Of a stretch of DNA of 64,000 nucleotides, positions 1-7,937 are shown one piece after another. The translations under genes and the position numbers were made by a program. The notes under the pieces were generated by a model that was not told where the DNA came from, did not search any database, and saw nothing but the letters and a program-made list of their open reading frames with translations. This stretch comes from UBA2421 sp002343075 (GTDB lineage Bacteria > Planctomycetota > Phycisphaerae > Tepidisphaerales > Tepidisphaeraceae), in assembly GCA_937982565.1 (NCBI GenBank), contig CALJLN010000047.1:186001-250000 (forward strand). Reading direction: 5' to 3'. Each line of letters opens with the position of its first letter. The first letter of the stretch is position 1.

Positions 1-594
1 GAGCGCGGGCCGAAGGTGCCGGCGCAGTTTGTTGATAGTCAGTATGTGTTTCTTGCCAACTCGCATCCGACTCTGCAGAAGGAACTTCTGCTTTCTCTGA
101 GTGCGCCGCAACTGGCAGTGGCCGATACGATGGACCTCTGGATCGACACCACGAAATCGGAATTGCTCGATCTACTTAAGCATGTGCAGGGCCTGGTGCT
201 GAACTACGAAGAGAGCAAGCAATTGACCGGCAAAACCAATCTCGTGGCCGCGGCGCGGGATGTGCTGAAGCTTGGGCCGAAGTTTTGTGTGATCAAGAAG
301 GGCGAGCACGGCGCGATGCTATGCACCGGCGATGACATTTTCGTCATGCCCGCCTTCCCGGCCGAGCTTGTGGTCGATCCGACCGGCGCGGGCGACAGTT
401 TCGCTGGAGGGATGATGGGCTACCTCGCCACCCAGCAGAATTTCACCGCCGCCACGCTCAAGCGCGCGATTGCGCTGGGCACGGTCGCCGCGAGCTTCAC
501 CATCGAAGATTTCAGCCTCGCCGGCCTCGCCGCGGCGACGAAGCAGAAAATCGATCAGCGGCTGGCCGAGCTTCAGTCGGCGATGAGTTTCTGA
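1..594 (+). CDS. PfkB-family carbohydrate/nucleoside kinase, C-terminal part
   Basis: This is the C-terminal part of a ribokinase/PfkB-fold sugar or nucleoside kinase, which transfers the gamma-phosphate of ATP to a hydroxyl of its substrate in the cytoplasm. The reading frame is open from base 1, so the start lies outside the window; an internal GTG at 16 is not a convincing start. The visible portion has the PfkB signature 2 (DPTGAGDSFAGG), where the Asp of GAGD is the catalytic base and the preceding glycines form the anion hole. The segment LNYEESKQLTG is also typical of these kinases. About 195 residues are visible of an expected 300 or so. The substrate cannot be told from this fragment. 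Confidence 0.9.
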   Translation, partial: ERGPKVPAQFVDSQYVFLANSHPTLQKELLLSLSAPQLAVADTMDLWIDTTKSELLDLLKHVQGLVLNYEESKQLTGKTNLVAAARDVLKLGPKFCVIKKGEHGAMLCTGDDIFVMPAFPAELVVDPTGAGDSFAGGMMGYLATQQNFTAATLKRAIALGTVAASFTIEDFSLAGLAAATKQKIDQRLAELQSAMSF

Positions 595-746
595 CCCGCG
601 CCGCCGGAGCCGGGGCGATCAGGTTCTCTCCACGGGGTTATCGGACTCCGCGGCCGAGTTGAAACCATGATCTCCGTCCAGATCAACGCAAATCGATCTG
701 GTGTGCCGATGTATGGGTGAACGAATTCACTCTCGAAAGGCATCGG

Positions 747-1427
747 ATGAACATCAAGCGGTTGGGCATGGCGAGTCTCCTGGCGATTGCAGTGGTGGGG
801 TGCAACAACAGCGGCCAAAGGCAGGTCTCTCGATCGCAGCCGCCGGTGCTTGCACAGGATAACTTCGAGCTGGCGAAAGAACCGGCGATCAACGCCGAGA
901 CGCGCTTCGCCGCCGGGCAGTTGGCCGAGTCGCGCGGGGATTTCCGCCGGGCGAGCCTGCAATACGTTCAGGCACTCAAGCTCGACCCCAATCATCTGAA
1001 AGCGATGAACCGTCTGGCGGTCGTCTACGCCATGACCCGGCAATACGATCAATCCATTGAAATAGCCCGGCGGTACGTCAATGCCACCAACCGCTCGGCA
1101 GATGCGTGGAACAATCTCGCCCAGTGCTACGAATTCGCCAATCGCAATGATGAAGCCGAGGATGCATATAAATCGGGCATCGCCGCAAACGGCACGAATG
1201 TTCCCTGCCGGGTGAATTACGGCCTGTGGCTCGCCCGCAAAGACCGCGTGGACGAAGCCCGCGCGCAGATGTCGGCTGTGCTCAAGCCCGCCGAGGTGCA
1301 TTACAACATCGCCAGCGTGCTGGAAATGCAGGGCAACAAGCCCGCGGCGAAGGTTGAGTTTGCCAAGGCTCTGGAAGCCGATCCCACCTTCAGCGATGCC
1401 AAGAAGCGCCTCGCGGCGATCGAGTAA
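747..1427 (+). CDS. TPR-repeat lipoprotein
   Basis: This is a 226-residue exported lipoprotein. The N-terminus has a short basic region, a hydrophobic stretch and a lipobox ending AVVGC, so Cys at about residue 19 would be lipidated. The mature part contains tandem tetratricopeptide repeats (for example the segments around ESRGDFRRASLQYVQAL and ADAWNNLAQCYEFANR), which normally mediate protein-protein contacts. ATG at 747 is preferred over the upstream in-frame GTG (717) because GAAAGG lies 6 bases before it and the signal peptide then begins at the start codon. No partner is evident. The roughly 150 bases before it, after the kinase gene, hold nothing recognisable. Confidence 0.85.
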   Translation: MNIKRLGMASLLAIAVVGCNNSGQRQVSRSQPPVLAQDNFELAKEPAINAETRFAAGQLAESRGDFRRASLQYVQALKLDPNHLKAMNRLAVVYAMTRQYDQSIEIARRYVNATNRSADAWNNLAQCYEFANRNDEAEDAYKSGIAANGTNVPCRVNYGLWLARKDRVDEARAQMSAVLKPAEVHYNIASVLEMQGNKPAAKVEFAKALEADPTFSDAKKRLAAIE

Positions 1428-1509
1428 CAACAATTGACTGCTCAGTCTAGCGTTTTGAGCACTATGATTAGATGAATCGTCGGGTAGGTAAATCGTAGGC
1501 GCGAGCAGG

Positions 1510-1953
1510 TCACCGCGACGGCTGCGTGGAAGGTGCCCGGGTGGACTCAAGCTGCCCGCGAAGCGCATCCGACCTTGCCAGGATCGCATCGACATCGATC
1601 GCCGTGTCGGCAGCGGGCTGAAGCGTGTATTGGTAGGTTCGCTTGTCGTCCAGCAGAAAAAGCTCAGCAACGAGGTCAAACGGGGGCCACTGCCACCAGG
1701 GTGCGATGGTCTTCTGTCGGGCGCGAAGCGTCTCGCTGCCTTCTTTTCGAATCACCACGTCGTAGGTTCCGTACCAGGTGAAGTCGCGGGTCATCGGTGT
1801 GCGACCGGCTTCTTCGCCGTTGAGATAAACCAGCGCCCCCGACGGCTCAGAAGTGATCGTCATTTCCCTGCGCACGCATCCAGCCAACGCAGCCAGCGAA
1901 GCGCCAAGCGAAACGAAAATAAGAAATCGGGCGTGGGACATCCGTTCTGCCAT
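1510..1953 (-). CDS. PEGA-domain lipoprotein
   Basis: This is a 147-residue predicted lipoprotein. It has a hydrophobic signal with a lipobox (LAGC) followed by a PEGA domain, recognised by the pattern SEPSGALVYLNGEEAGRTP, a beta-sandwich repeat common on exported proteins. The C-terminal third (WWQWPPFDLVAELF, then DDKRTYQYTLQP) resembles the C-terminal part of many short planctomycete PEGA lipoproteins. The start could be ATG 1953 or ATG 1941; neither has a strong Shine-Dalgarno sequence. It is divergent from the phosphoesterase at 2006, with about 50 bases between the starts. The biochemical role is unknown. Confidence 0.8.
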   Translation of the reverse strand: MAERMSHARFLIFVSLGASLAALAGCVRREMTITSEPSGALVYLNGEEAGRTPMTRDFTWYGTYDVVIRKEGSETLRARQKTIAPWWQWPPFDLVAELFLLDDKRTYQYTLQPAADTAIDVDAILARSDALRGQLESTRAPSTQPSR

Positions 1954-2005
1954 TGAGATGTATATCATCGTCTGAACGATGTAAAGTAGCCGCTGCATTC
2001 TCGCC

Positions 2006-3247
2006 ATGCCGATCTTCATTCTCACGATCATTGCGGTCATGTTTCTGGCGGATGCCTGGTGGTGGTGGCGCGCCGATCGGTTGCTGCGGCCGCTGCGCTA
2101 TCAGCGGGTGTTGCGCGGCCTGTTGGCGGTGTTCATGGTCGGGTGCATCGGCGGGCTGGGGACGGTCATCGCATCGAGGCTAGTCTTGCCCGCGGGGGCA
2201 TCGATGGGGCCGGTGGCGCTGGCGGGGCTGTTCATCTGGCATTTCATCGTTCTCCCTGCTGTGGCGATTCCTTCGCTGTTGCTTTGGATTGCCGGGAAGG
2301 CGGTTTGGCTCATCGGCCGTCTGCGAAGCGAGCCGGCGCCGCCGGTCGGCCCGCAGCCAGCGGCAGCGGTTGTCGAGCCAACCCTGACCCGCCGACAGTT
2401 GCTCGGTGCCGCCATCTCCGCCGCACCGCCGCTCATCACCGCCATCGGCACCACTCGTGCGATGGGTCAACTCGACGAGTTTCGCACTCGGAGAATCGTT
2501 GTCCCGGTACCCAATCTACCGACCGACCTTGATGGCATGACAATCGTGCAGGTGAGCGATGTGCACGTCGGCCACTTCACTCGCGGCAAGACGCTTGGCC
2601 GGATCGTGGATGCGGTGAACAACCTCCGCCCCGATCTGATCATGCACACCGGCGATCTGATCAATCATGCCCTCTCCGATCTGCCCGCTGCGCTCGACAT
2701 GACCCGTCGGCTGGAGGGGCGATTTGGCCAGTTTTTATGCGAAGGCAACCACGATCTGATCGAAAGCCGGGCAGGCTTCGAGCAAAGCGTTACCGCCGCG
2801 GGCCTTCCGCTGCTACTCAACACCACCGTGGAAGCGCGCGTGCGTGGTGTGCCTGTTCAGGTGCTCGGGCTGCGCTGGGGCTGGCCGGCAACCATTCAAC
2901 GCTTCAGCGAGCGCCGAAGCCCAGACGAGGCGATCGTCGCAAGCATGGGCAGCCTGATCGCCCAGCGAAATGCCGATGCGTTCGGAATCCTGCTCGCCCA
3001 CCACCCGCATGCGTTTGATATCGCCGCGAATGCAGGAATTCCGCTTACGCTCTCCGGCCACACGCACGGCGGGCAACTTCACCTTTCGCCGGGGCTTGGG
3101 TTTGGGCCGGTGATGTATCGATACTGGTCGGGTCTTTACCAGCGGGGCGACGCATCGCTCGTGGTCAGCAATGGCGTGGGCAACTGGTTTCCGCTGCGAA
3201 TCAACGCCCCGGCAGAGATTGTTCATATCACGCTTCGACGAAGCTGA
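2006..3247 (+). CDS. membrane-anchored calcineurin-like metallophosphoesterase (YkuE-like)
   Basis: This is a 413-residue protein. The first 110 residues hold several hydrophobic segments. A twin-arginine-like stretch (LTRRQLLGAAISAAP) follows near residue 128, then a metallophosphoesterase domain. The dinuclear metal ligands are all visible: DVHVGH, GDLIN, GNHD, the HH of LLAHHPHAF and GHTHGG. This is the YkuE/UDP-2,3-diacylglucosamine hydrolase-like group of phosphoesterases, often with N-terminal membrane helices and an extracytoplasmic catalytic domain. The real substrate is not deducible. The ATG at 2006 is the first codon of the membrane region. No operon partner is evident; the next gene starts 38 bases downstream. 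Confidence 0.88.
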   Translation: MPIFILTIIAVMFLADAWWWWRADRLLRPLRYQRVLRGLLAVFMVGCIGGLGTVIASRLVLPAGASMGPVALAGLFIWHFIVLPAVAIPSLLLWIAGKAVWLIGRLRSEPAPPVGPQPAAAVVEPTLTRRQLLGAAISAAPPLITAIGTTRAMGQLDEFRTRRIVVPVPNLPTDLDGMTIVQVSDVHVGHFTRGKTLGRIVDAVNNLRPDLIMHTGDLINHALSDLPAALDMTRRLEGRFGQFLCEGNHDLIESRAGFEQSVTAAGLPLLLNTTVEARVRGVPVQVLGLRWGWPATIQRFSERRSPDEAIVASMGSLIAQRNADAFGILLAHHPHAFDIAANAGIPLTLSGHTHGGQLHLSPGLGFGPVMYRYWSGLYQRGDASLVVSNGVGNWFPLRINAPAEIVHITLRRS

Positions 3248-3285
3248 CCGCCGCCCGGCAATCACTGGCATCTTCGGGTTTCGAG

Positions 3286-4119
3286 ATGGTGCGCGTTGCG
3301 GTACGCTCCGCAACTGTGTCGGTTTTCATGGAACACTCGGGCGTGACGGTCAAATCGCTTGGCCACCACGATCTGCCCGGCTCGATGCTGCGCGCCAGTT
3401 TCCGCCGCAGGGGGCCTGCTCAGTTTTACTTCAGCCCCGCATCCGCGCTCGTGATGTCGCTGCTCACCGCCGGGCTTTTTCCGACGGGGTTGCTGCTGGT
3501 GCGGGTGTGGATGTACGCCACGCCGCATCGCTTCCGGGCGCGCGAGTTGATGACCTGGCTCGCCGACGGTGACCGGGCCATCAGCCCGATGTGGCGTGCG
3601 ATGCTTGCCCGGGTGCGGCCGACCGCGCCCCTAGCCGCGGCCGGCGGCCTGTGGCTTATCGCCTTGGGGGGTGCGGCAGTTCTGGTAGTGCAGGGGTTGC
3701 ACTGGCTCGCCGGAGGCCCGCCGCTGCCGGCCGATGCGCGACGATCAGTGGGCCTTCTGGTTGCCGGGGCCGGCTCGGCGTTGGCATCGCTGGCACTGCT
3801 GCTATCGACGCTGCAATTGCGACTGCACCTGTGGCGGCTGATGGCGCGGCTGCCGGTACTTGAACTCGACTGCCGAAAAGATCCGGCCCGCTTTGATCTG
3901 CCTCGCTGGGTGGTCTGGCCGGTGGCTGGCGCCCCGGTCGTACTCGCGCTGACCGCTGGAGGTTGGCTATGGCCCGCGATGTGGCTGATGAGTTCGGTGG
4001 TCGCCACGCTTGCCGCCGAAGTGCAACGCGGATACATCATCGTCGCCGACCGAAGACTGCGGGTTGCCGTGGCGCGGGCGATCGGTGGAATCATGTATGG
4101 TCGAGAAATGCGCCGATGA
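3286..4119 (+). CDS. multi-pass membrane protein of unknown function
   Basis: This is a 277-residue protein that I do not recognise. After about 45 soluble residues it has four to six hydrophobic segments (for example SALVMSLLTAGLFPTGLLLV, a stretch near residue 115, another near 155 and two near 210 to 235). Basic loops lie between them, consistent with an inner-membrane protein. The start is uncertain: ATG 3286 gives the longest frame but no clear ribosome site precedes it, and ATG 3328 is possible. The last codon overlaps the start of the 49-codon gene at 4116 (ATGA), which suggests translational coupling. Confidence 0.65.
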   Translation: MVRVAVRSATVSVFMEHSGVTVKSLGHHDLPGSMLRASFRRRGPAQFYFSPASALVMSLLTAGLFPTGLLLVRVWMYATPHRFRARELMTWLADGDRAISPMWRAMLARVRPTAPLAAAGGLWLIALGGAAVLVVQGLHWLAGGPPLPADARRSVGLLVAGAGSALASLALLLSTLQLRLHLWRLMARLPVLELDCRKDPARFDLPRWVVWPVAGAPVVLALTAGGWLWPAMWLMSSVVATLAAEVQRGYIIVADRRLRVAVARAIGGIMYGREMRR

Positions 4120-4265
4120 GCACGATGTATGGCATTCTCGCCGCGGCAGGCTGGATTTGGGCCGCGTTGTTTTTCGTCATTCTCGCGTGGCGAGGGCTGC
4201 GCGAAAGGCGGCATCGAAGGAGCGGTGGATTTGAAGTCGCAAGCCGACATGACCCCAAACCCTGA
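4116..4265 (+). CDS. small single-span membrane protein
   Basis: This is a 49-codon gene whose ATG overlaps the TGA of the preceding membrane protein (ATGA), the classic arrangement of translationally coupled genes. The product has a short N-terminus, one hydrophobic helix (about residues 6 to 25, rich in Ala, Trp, Ile and Phe) and then a very basic stretch (RGLRERRHRRSGG). This fits a single-span inner-membrane peptide with a cytoplasmic basic tail. The topology resembles small assembly factors such as CcmD, but there are no cytochrome-maturation genes nearby and no sequence hallmark, so the similarity is only in architecture. Its end overlaps the ribosome site and start of the next gene. 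Confidence 0.45.
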   Translation: MSTMYGILAAAGWIWAALFFVILAWRGLRERRHRRSGGFEVASRHDPKP

Positions 4266-5595
4266 CCACGAGGCGGCAGCGCCCGTGCCAGTTGCATCGC
4301 ATCGCCGGGCTGAGAGCAAGCTCATGGGGCATGTCGAGCGGTTGCTGGATAACCCCAAGCTGCGCATCGACACTGCCGAGGGCACCCGACCCGCGTCGAA
4401 CTACCGCCGTTCGATTTCGATGTCCGATCGCGCCGCCGAGGTGCGGAAGATCGTGTCGCAGTTTGCCCGGGAAGACTCCACCGGCCTGGGCAGTCTCCCG
4501 CAGGGTGCAGTGATGGATGTCGCCTTCAGCCGCGCAAAAATGGTGGTCTTCAGTTCGGTGGTTGCCCGGCTGCGAGTGGTTTGCGTCTCGCCGATCAAGC
4601 AACTGGTGCGCGGCGAGGCAGTGAAGCCGATGACGGTTGCCGAGGTCAATCGCATCCTGGAAGAAAACAAACCCGACAGCGGGCCGCTGACGCTCATCCT
4701 GCTCTCAACGGGTGGGTTTTCGGTCGAGAGTCACGATCTTGCCGAGCGCGTTGCCAGCCGCACATTGATCCTCATCGAACCGAACTCCGCCGGCGGCTAC
4801 AGCATCTGGGGCCCCGCCGAGACGAAGGCGCTCAATGACCTGCTCGATCCTGAAGGCGAGGCCGAGAAGCGAACCCGGGTGCGCGATCGTGTGAAGCAGT
4901 TGGATCAAGCGCTGGCCACCACGGGTATTGGTGCGGATGCTGTCGTGCAATCGACGATGTTGCCGCTTGCAATTGTCGAAGATGAGTTGAAGGCTCTCGC
5001 GCGCACCAACAAAGGGCTGACAGCCAAGCGGCTGGATGGCCGGATCGTGCTCTACCGTGAGGGAGCCAATCCGACCGGCACGACCACGGGCAACGCCAAT
5101 CCGCTGGCAGCGCGAATCAAGTCAGTCTTTTCGGGCAAAGCCACCGCCGAGAAGAAGCACGCATTTTTCGCCGAGAGAAAGGCCGCCATCGTCGCCCAGC
5201 GGGATGGCGTTGATGACGAGATGCAGCTTCTCGAAAAGAAGGACGGCTATCTGCGAGACCAGTTCCGCGAAGCCACCAGCGACCCGGCCCGCCGCCGGGC
5301 CGTGGCACAGTTGTTTTTCGTGAGGAAGCAACTGGAGCGCCGGCAGGGGCTGATTCGCGTGCTCAATGCGCAAATCGACGCCCTGGACGACTATGTTGCC
5401 ACCCTCGACCGATTGCAGCGGGGGGAGTCGCTCGTTGATGTCGATGCCGAACAGGTCGCCATCGATGCGACGAGGTTTGAAGAGGCTGTCGCCAAAATGC
5501 GCGGCGAGATCGAGCTGTCAGAAGCAACCCCGCCGGGCGCGGGGACGACCCTCTCCACCGATGAGCAGCGGTTGTACGACGACCTGGCGGGTTAA
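4231..5595 (+). CDS. hypothetical coiled-coil protein
   Basis: This is a protein of about 454 residues that I do not recognise. The first 90 residues are polar. A mixed alpha/beta region follows (residues about 90 to 230, including LTLILLSTGGFSVESHDLAERV), which could be a degraded VWA/Rossmann-like fold. The last 180 residues are charged and helical, predicted coiled coil. The start is ambiguous: AAGGAG at 4217-4222 is 8 bases before TTG 4231 and 2 before GTG 4225, whereas ATG 4249 is 26 away; TTG 4231 has the best spacing. It overlaps the end of the small membrane protein gene, so the three genes from 3286 probably form one operon. Confidence 0.7.
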   Translation: MKSQADMTPNPDHEAAAPVPVASHRRAESKLMGHVERLLDNPKLRIDTAEGTRPASNYRRSISMSDRAAEVRKIVSQFAREDSTGLGSLPQGAVMDVAFSRAKMVVFSSVVARLRVVCVSPIKQLVRGEAVKPMTVAEVNRILEENKPDSGPLTLILLSTGGFSVESHDLAERVASRTLILIEPNSAGGYSIWGPAETKALNDLLDPEGEAEKRTRVRDRVKQLDQALATTGIGADAVVQSTMLPLAIVEDELKALARTNKGLTAKRLDGRIVLYREGANPTGTTTGNANPLAARIKSVFSGKATAEKKHAFFAERKAAIVAQRDGVDDEMQLLEKKDGYLRDQFREATSDPARRRAVAQLFFVRKQLERRQGLIRVLNAQIDALDDYVATLDRLQRGESLVDVDAEQVAIDATRFEEAVAKMRGEIELSEATPPGAGTTLSTDEQRLYDDLAG

Positions 5596-5602
5596 GCGCC
5601 CC

Positions 5603-6382
5603 TCAACAGCCACTCTTATCCATCCGCGGGGCGGCTGGTTGATTGGACCCAAGCTGCCGGGCAAATAGCGTGAAGACCATGCCGAAGCACATTTGTGCCA
5701 ACTGGGGGTCATATCGATGCCCCTCGTCTCGCATAAATGCGTGTTGGGCATTGAACTCATGCCAGGTAAAGTTGATCTCGGCTGCGGCGAGCGCGTCGTA
5801 AATGACCCGCCGGCCGTCGGTGGGTATGTGTGGATCTTGCCGGCCGAAGATCATCAGCAGCTCGCCTTTGATTTCCTTCAGCCGATCGAGAGTGTCGTCG
5901 TTCATTCCCTTTCCGAGTGACCGTTTGTGAATGTCCGTGGCATAAAAGCACGCCGCCGCCGAGACATCCGGCTGCATGGCACACCGCGCTGCCAGATGCC
6001 CCCCAATGCAGATCCCCATCGTACCGAGCCGGCCTGTGCATTGCGCGTGCGTCGCGAGATAGTCGAGGGCGGCCCGCGCGTCGGAGTCGTAGGAGGCGAC
6101 CGGCTTATCAATCTTGCACTGGTTTCCGAGCGCAGCGGCGTCGTAGCCTATGACGGTGCCGGGCGCTGCGACCAATTCATGAAAAATCTCTGGCACTGCC
6201 ACGAGATAGCCGTTGCCGGCGAGCGTGGCGGCGATTCTTCGCACCGGCTGTGTCACTTGAAAAATTTCGCTGAACAGCACGACTCCCGGATATCGCCCTT
6301 CGTTGCCCGGGCGAAACGTGTAAGTGCGCATATGCCCGGAGGGGGTCTGGAGATCGGCCGGTGGATCTTCGATGATCGTCAT
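5603..6382 (-). CDS. dienelactone hydrolase family protein
   Basis: This is a 259-residue alpha/beta hydrolase of the dienelactone hydrolase family. The nucleophile elbow is GICIGGH with Cys125 in place of the usual Ser, as in true dienelactone hydrolases. The Asp lies in GRQDPHIP (Asp183) and the His in NAQHAFMRDEG (His214); the Glu of LFSEIFQV (about 39) matches the residue that activates the Cys in this family. It probably hydrolyses a lactone or small ester in the cytoplasm, but the substrate is unknown because no aromatic-degradation genes are nearby. It faces the coiled-coil gene tail to tail with only 7 bases between the stops. Confidence 0.9.
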   Translation of the reverse strand: MTIIEDPPADLQTPSGHMRTYTFRPGNEGRYPGVVLFSEIFQVTQPVRRIAATLAGNGYLVAVPEIFHELVAAPGTVIGYDAAALGNQCKIDKPVASYDSDARAALDYLATHAQCTGRLGTMGICIGGHLAARCAMQPDVSAAACFYATDIHKRSLGKGMNDDTLDRLKEIKGELLMIFGRQDPHIPTDGRRVIYDALAAAEINFTWHEFNAQHAFMRDEGHRYDPQLAQMCFGMVFTLFARQLGSNQPAAPRMDKSGC

Positions 6383-6431
6383 AATGCCAAGCTTAGCCGC
6401 AACTCGCGTGCGTTTGGATAGGTGCGGCGAT

Positions 6432-6815
6432 TCAGTCGCGCGTGCCGATGGCGCTTGCGGTGGCGTGGGTTTCGATATGGCTGATGCTGACCAGCCACCG
6501 GTTGATGTTCATCTCCGCCGCCAGCTTGGCGCATTCGCCGGTGAGCGTGACGCCCGGCTGGCCGGTGGGGGCGTTAAGAATCTCCATGTCTGTCCAGGCA
6601 ATTCCCTTGCGCCAGCCCGTGCCCAGCGCCTTGAGAATGGCCTCCTTCGCTGCAAATCGCCCGCAGAGGTGTTCGTAGTAACGCTTCGGACGCGCGGCGC
6701 AATACGCCTGCTCGCCGGGCGTGAAGCAGCGGTCGAGAAAGTGTTGTCCGTGCGTCTCGACCAGCTTCTTCACGCGGCCGATTTCAACGATGTCAATTCC
6801 GTGGCCGACGATCAT
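6432..6815 (-). CDS. acpS: holo-[acyl-carrier-protein] synthase
   Basis: This is the 4'-phosphopantetheinyl transferase that moves phosphopantetheine from CoA to the serine of apo-acyl carrier protein, activating fatty-acid synthesis. It has both family signatures: GIDIVEIGRV at the N-terminus (metal-binding Asp) and FAAKEAILKALGTG in the middle (metal-binding Glu and catalytic Lys). With the start at ATG 6815 the protein is 127 residues, the normal length for AcpS and matching the usual MIxGxGIDI beginning. An in-frame TTG at 6860 overlaps the stop of the upstream gene but would add 15 atypical residues. It is probably cotranscribed with the phosphodiesterase gene upstream. Confidence 0.93.
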   Translation of the reverse strand: MIVGHGIDIVEIGRVKKLVETHGQHFLDRCFTPGEQAYCAARPKRYYEHLCGRFAAKEAILKALGTGWRKGIAWTDMEILNAPTGQPGVTLTGECAKLAAEMNINRWLVSISHIETHATASAIGTRD

Positions 6816-6856
6816 GGCAGGATTGTCGGAAGTTGGGTGAAGATTGTCGAATGGAC

Positions 6857-7843
6857 TCAATGCTCCTGAGTCGTCGGCAGCCGCGGCTTGGGGGCGTCGG
6901 GTCGGGTCAACTCGGCATCGTCAAACATTTCGCGAATGGGCTTGCCTTCCACGCGCTTCGGCGGGGTGATGTTTAAGAAATAGCATGCCGTTGAGAAGGT
7001 ATCGTAGGTCTGCACCTCGTGGTTGGCACCGAAACGGGTCAGGTCGTAGTTTGCCCGCACGCCGGGACCCACCGCTATCCAGGGAATGTACCGGCTGCGG
7101 GCGTCTTCCGTGCCGTGGGTTCGCCCGGCCCCGCCGTGGTCGGCCGAGATGATGATGAGCGTTGATCCCGTTCTTTGCGCCGGCTCGATGGAGTCGATAA
7201 TCCGCCCGACGGCGGCATCGGCCGCCTCAACCGCATTCAATTGCTCGTCAGTTCCCCAACCAATGGCGTGGCCCACATTATCTGTTGTCGGAAAGTGAAC
7301 AAAAAACACGTCCGGCCTGTTTCGCGAGTAGAGTTCGATGGCCCGTTCGGCGACGGTCGAATCGTCTGAAGATGAATCAGGCGAAACCCAACTCCAGTCC
7401 AGCGATTCCGGCGGGGTGAGCGATACAAGCTTGCTCTTGCCAGTGACAAGCGCTGTGCTGTAGCCGGCGCGTTTGGCCAACTGGAAGAGTGTCGGATAAC
7501 TCGAAAAAACGGGCTTGGCAAGCGGGAGATCGCTGTTCCACTGAATTCCGTGCGCGTTGGGGTTGACGCCGGTGACCATGCTCACATGCGACGGCAGGGT
7601 GATCGACTGCGGCGTGGTTTTGGCCCACATGCTGAAGCTGCCACGGTTCATCAGCTTGCGCAGGTTGGGCGTGTTGGCGCGAAGCATGATGTCTGGCCGC
7701 AGCCCGTCGATGCTGATGATCAGAACATGCCGGCGATCGATGGCTTGCTGGCTGGAATCAGCCGGTGCCGAAGATGGCTGCCCTCTGACCGGCAGGGCCA
7801 GATACAGTACGATGATTGCCACAACGAGACGGAAGGGGGCCAT
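6857..7843 (-). CDS. secreted alkaline-phosphatase-superfamily phosphodiesterase/nucleotide pyrophosphatase
   Basis: This is a 328-residue protein with an N-terminal hydrophobic export signal (MAPFRLVVAIIVLYLALPVRG). The domain belongs to the alkaline phosphatase superfamily, type I phosphodiesterase/nucleotide pyrophosphatase group. ISIDGLRPD carries the first metal-binding Asp, TLPSHVSMVTG the catalytic Thr/Ser region, and ISADHGGAGRTHG and AVGPGV follow in the order known for this family. Such enzymes cleave phosphodiester or pyrophosphate bonds outside the cytoplasm. ATG 7843 is chosen because it gives a proper signal peptide; a TTG 24 bases upstream is unlikely. The acpS gene follows 41 bases beyond its stop. 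Confidence 0.85.
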   Translation of the reverse strand: MAPFRLVVAIIVLYLALPVRGQPSSAPADSSQQAIDRRHVLIISIDGLRPDIMLRANTPNLRKLMNRGSFSMWAKTTPQSITLPSHVSMVTGVNPNAHGIQWNSDLPLAKPVFSSYPTLFQLAKRAGYSTALVTGKSKLVSLTPPESLDWSWVSPDSSSDDSTVAERAIELYSRNRPDVFFVHFPTTDNVGHAIGWGTDEQLNAVEAADAAVGRIIDSIEPAQRTGSTLIIISADHGGAGRTHGTEDARSRYIPWIAVGPGVRANYDLTRFGANHEVQTYDTFSTACYFLNITPPKRVEGKPIREMFDDAELTRPDAPKPRLPTTQEH

Positions 7844-7937
7844 GGCAGGGTTGTAGCCGGGCGGCAAGTCGTGGGCAACTTGACGCCTTGAGGAAACGCT
7901 TCGATACTGCGCGCCACTTTATCTCATGGAGTAATGC

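Noticed and set aside
573..1679. Long minus-strand frame across the TPR lipoprotein gene
   Set aside because: Antisense of a well-supported gene; composition rich in Arg/Pro/Leu typical of a shadow frame in GC-rich DNA.
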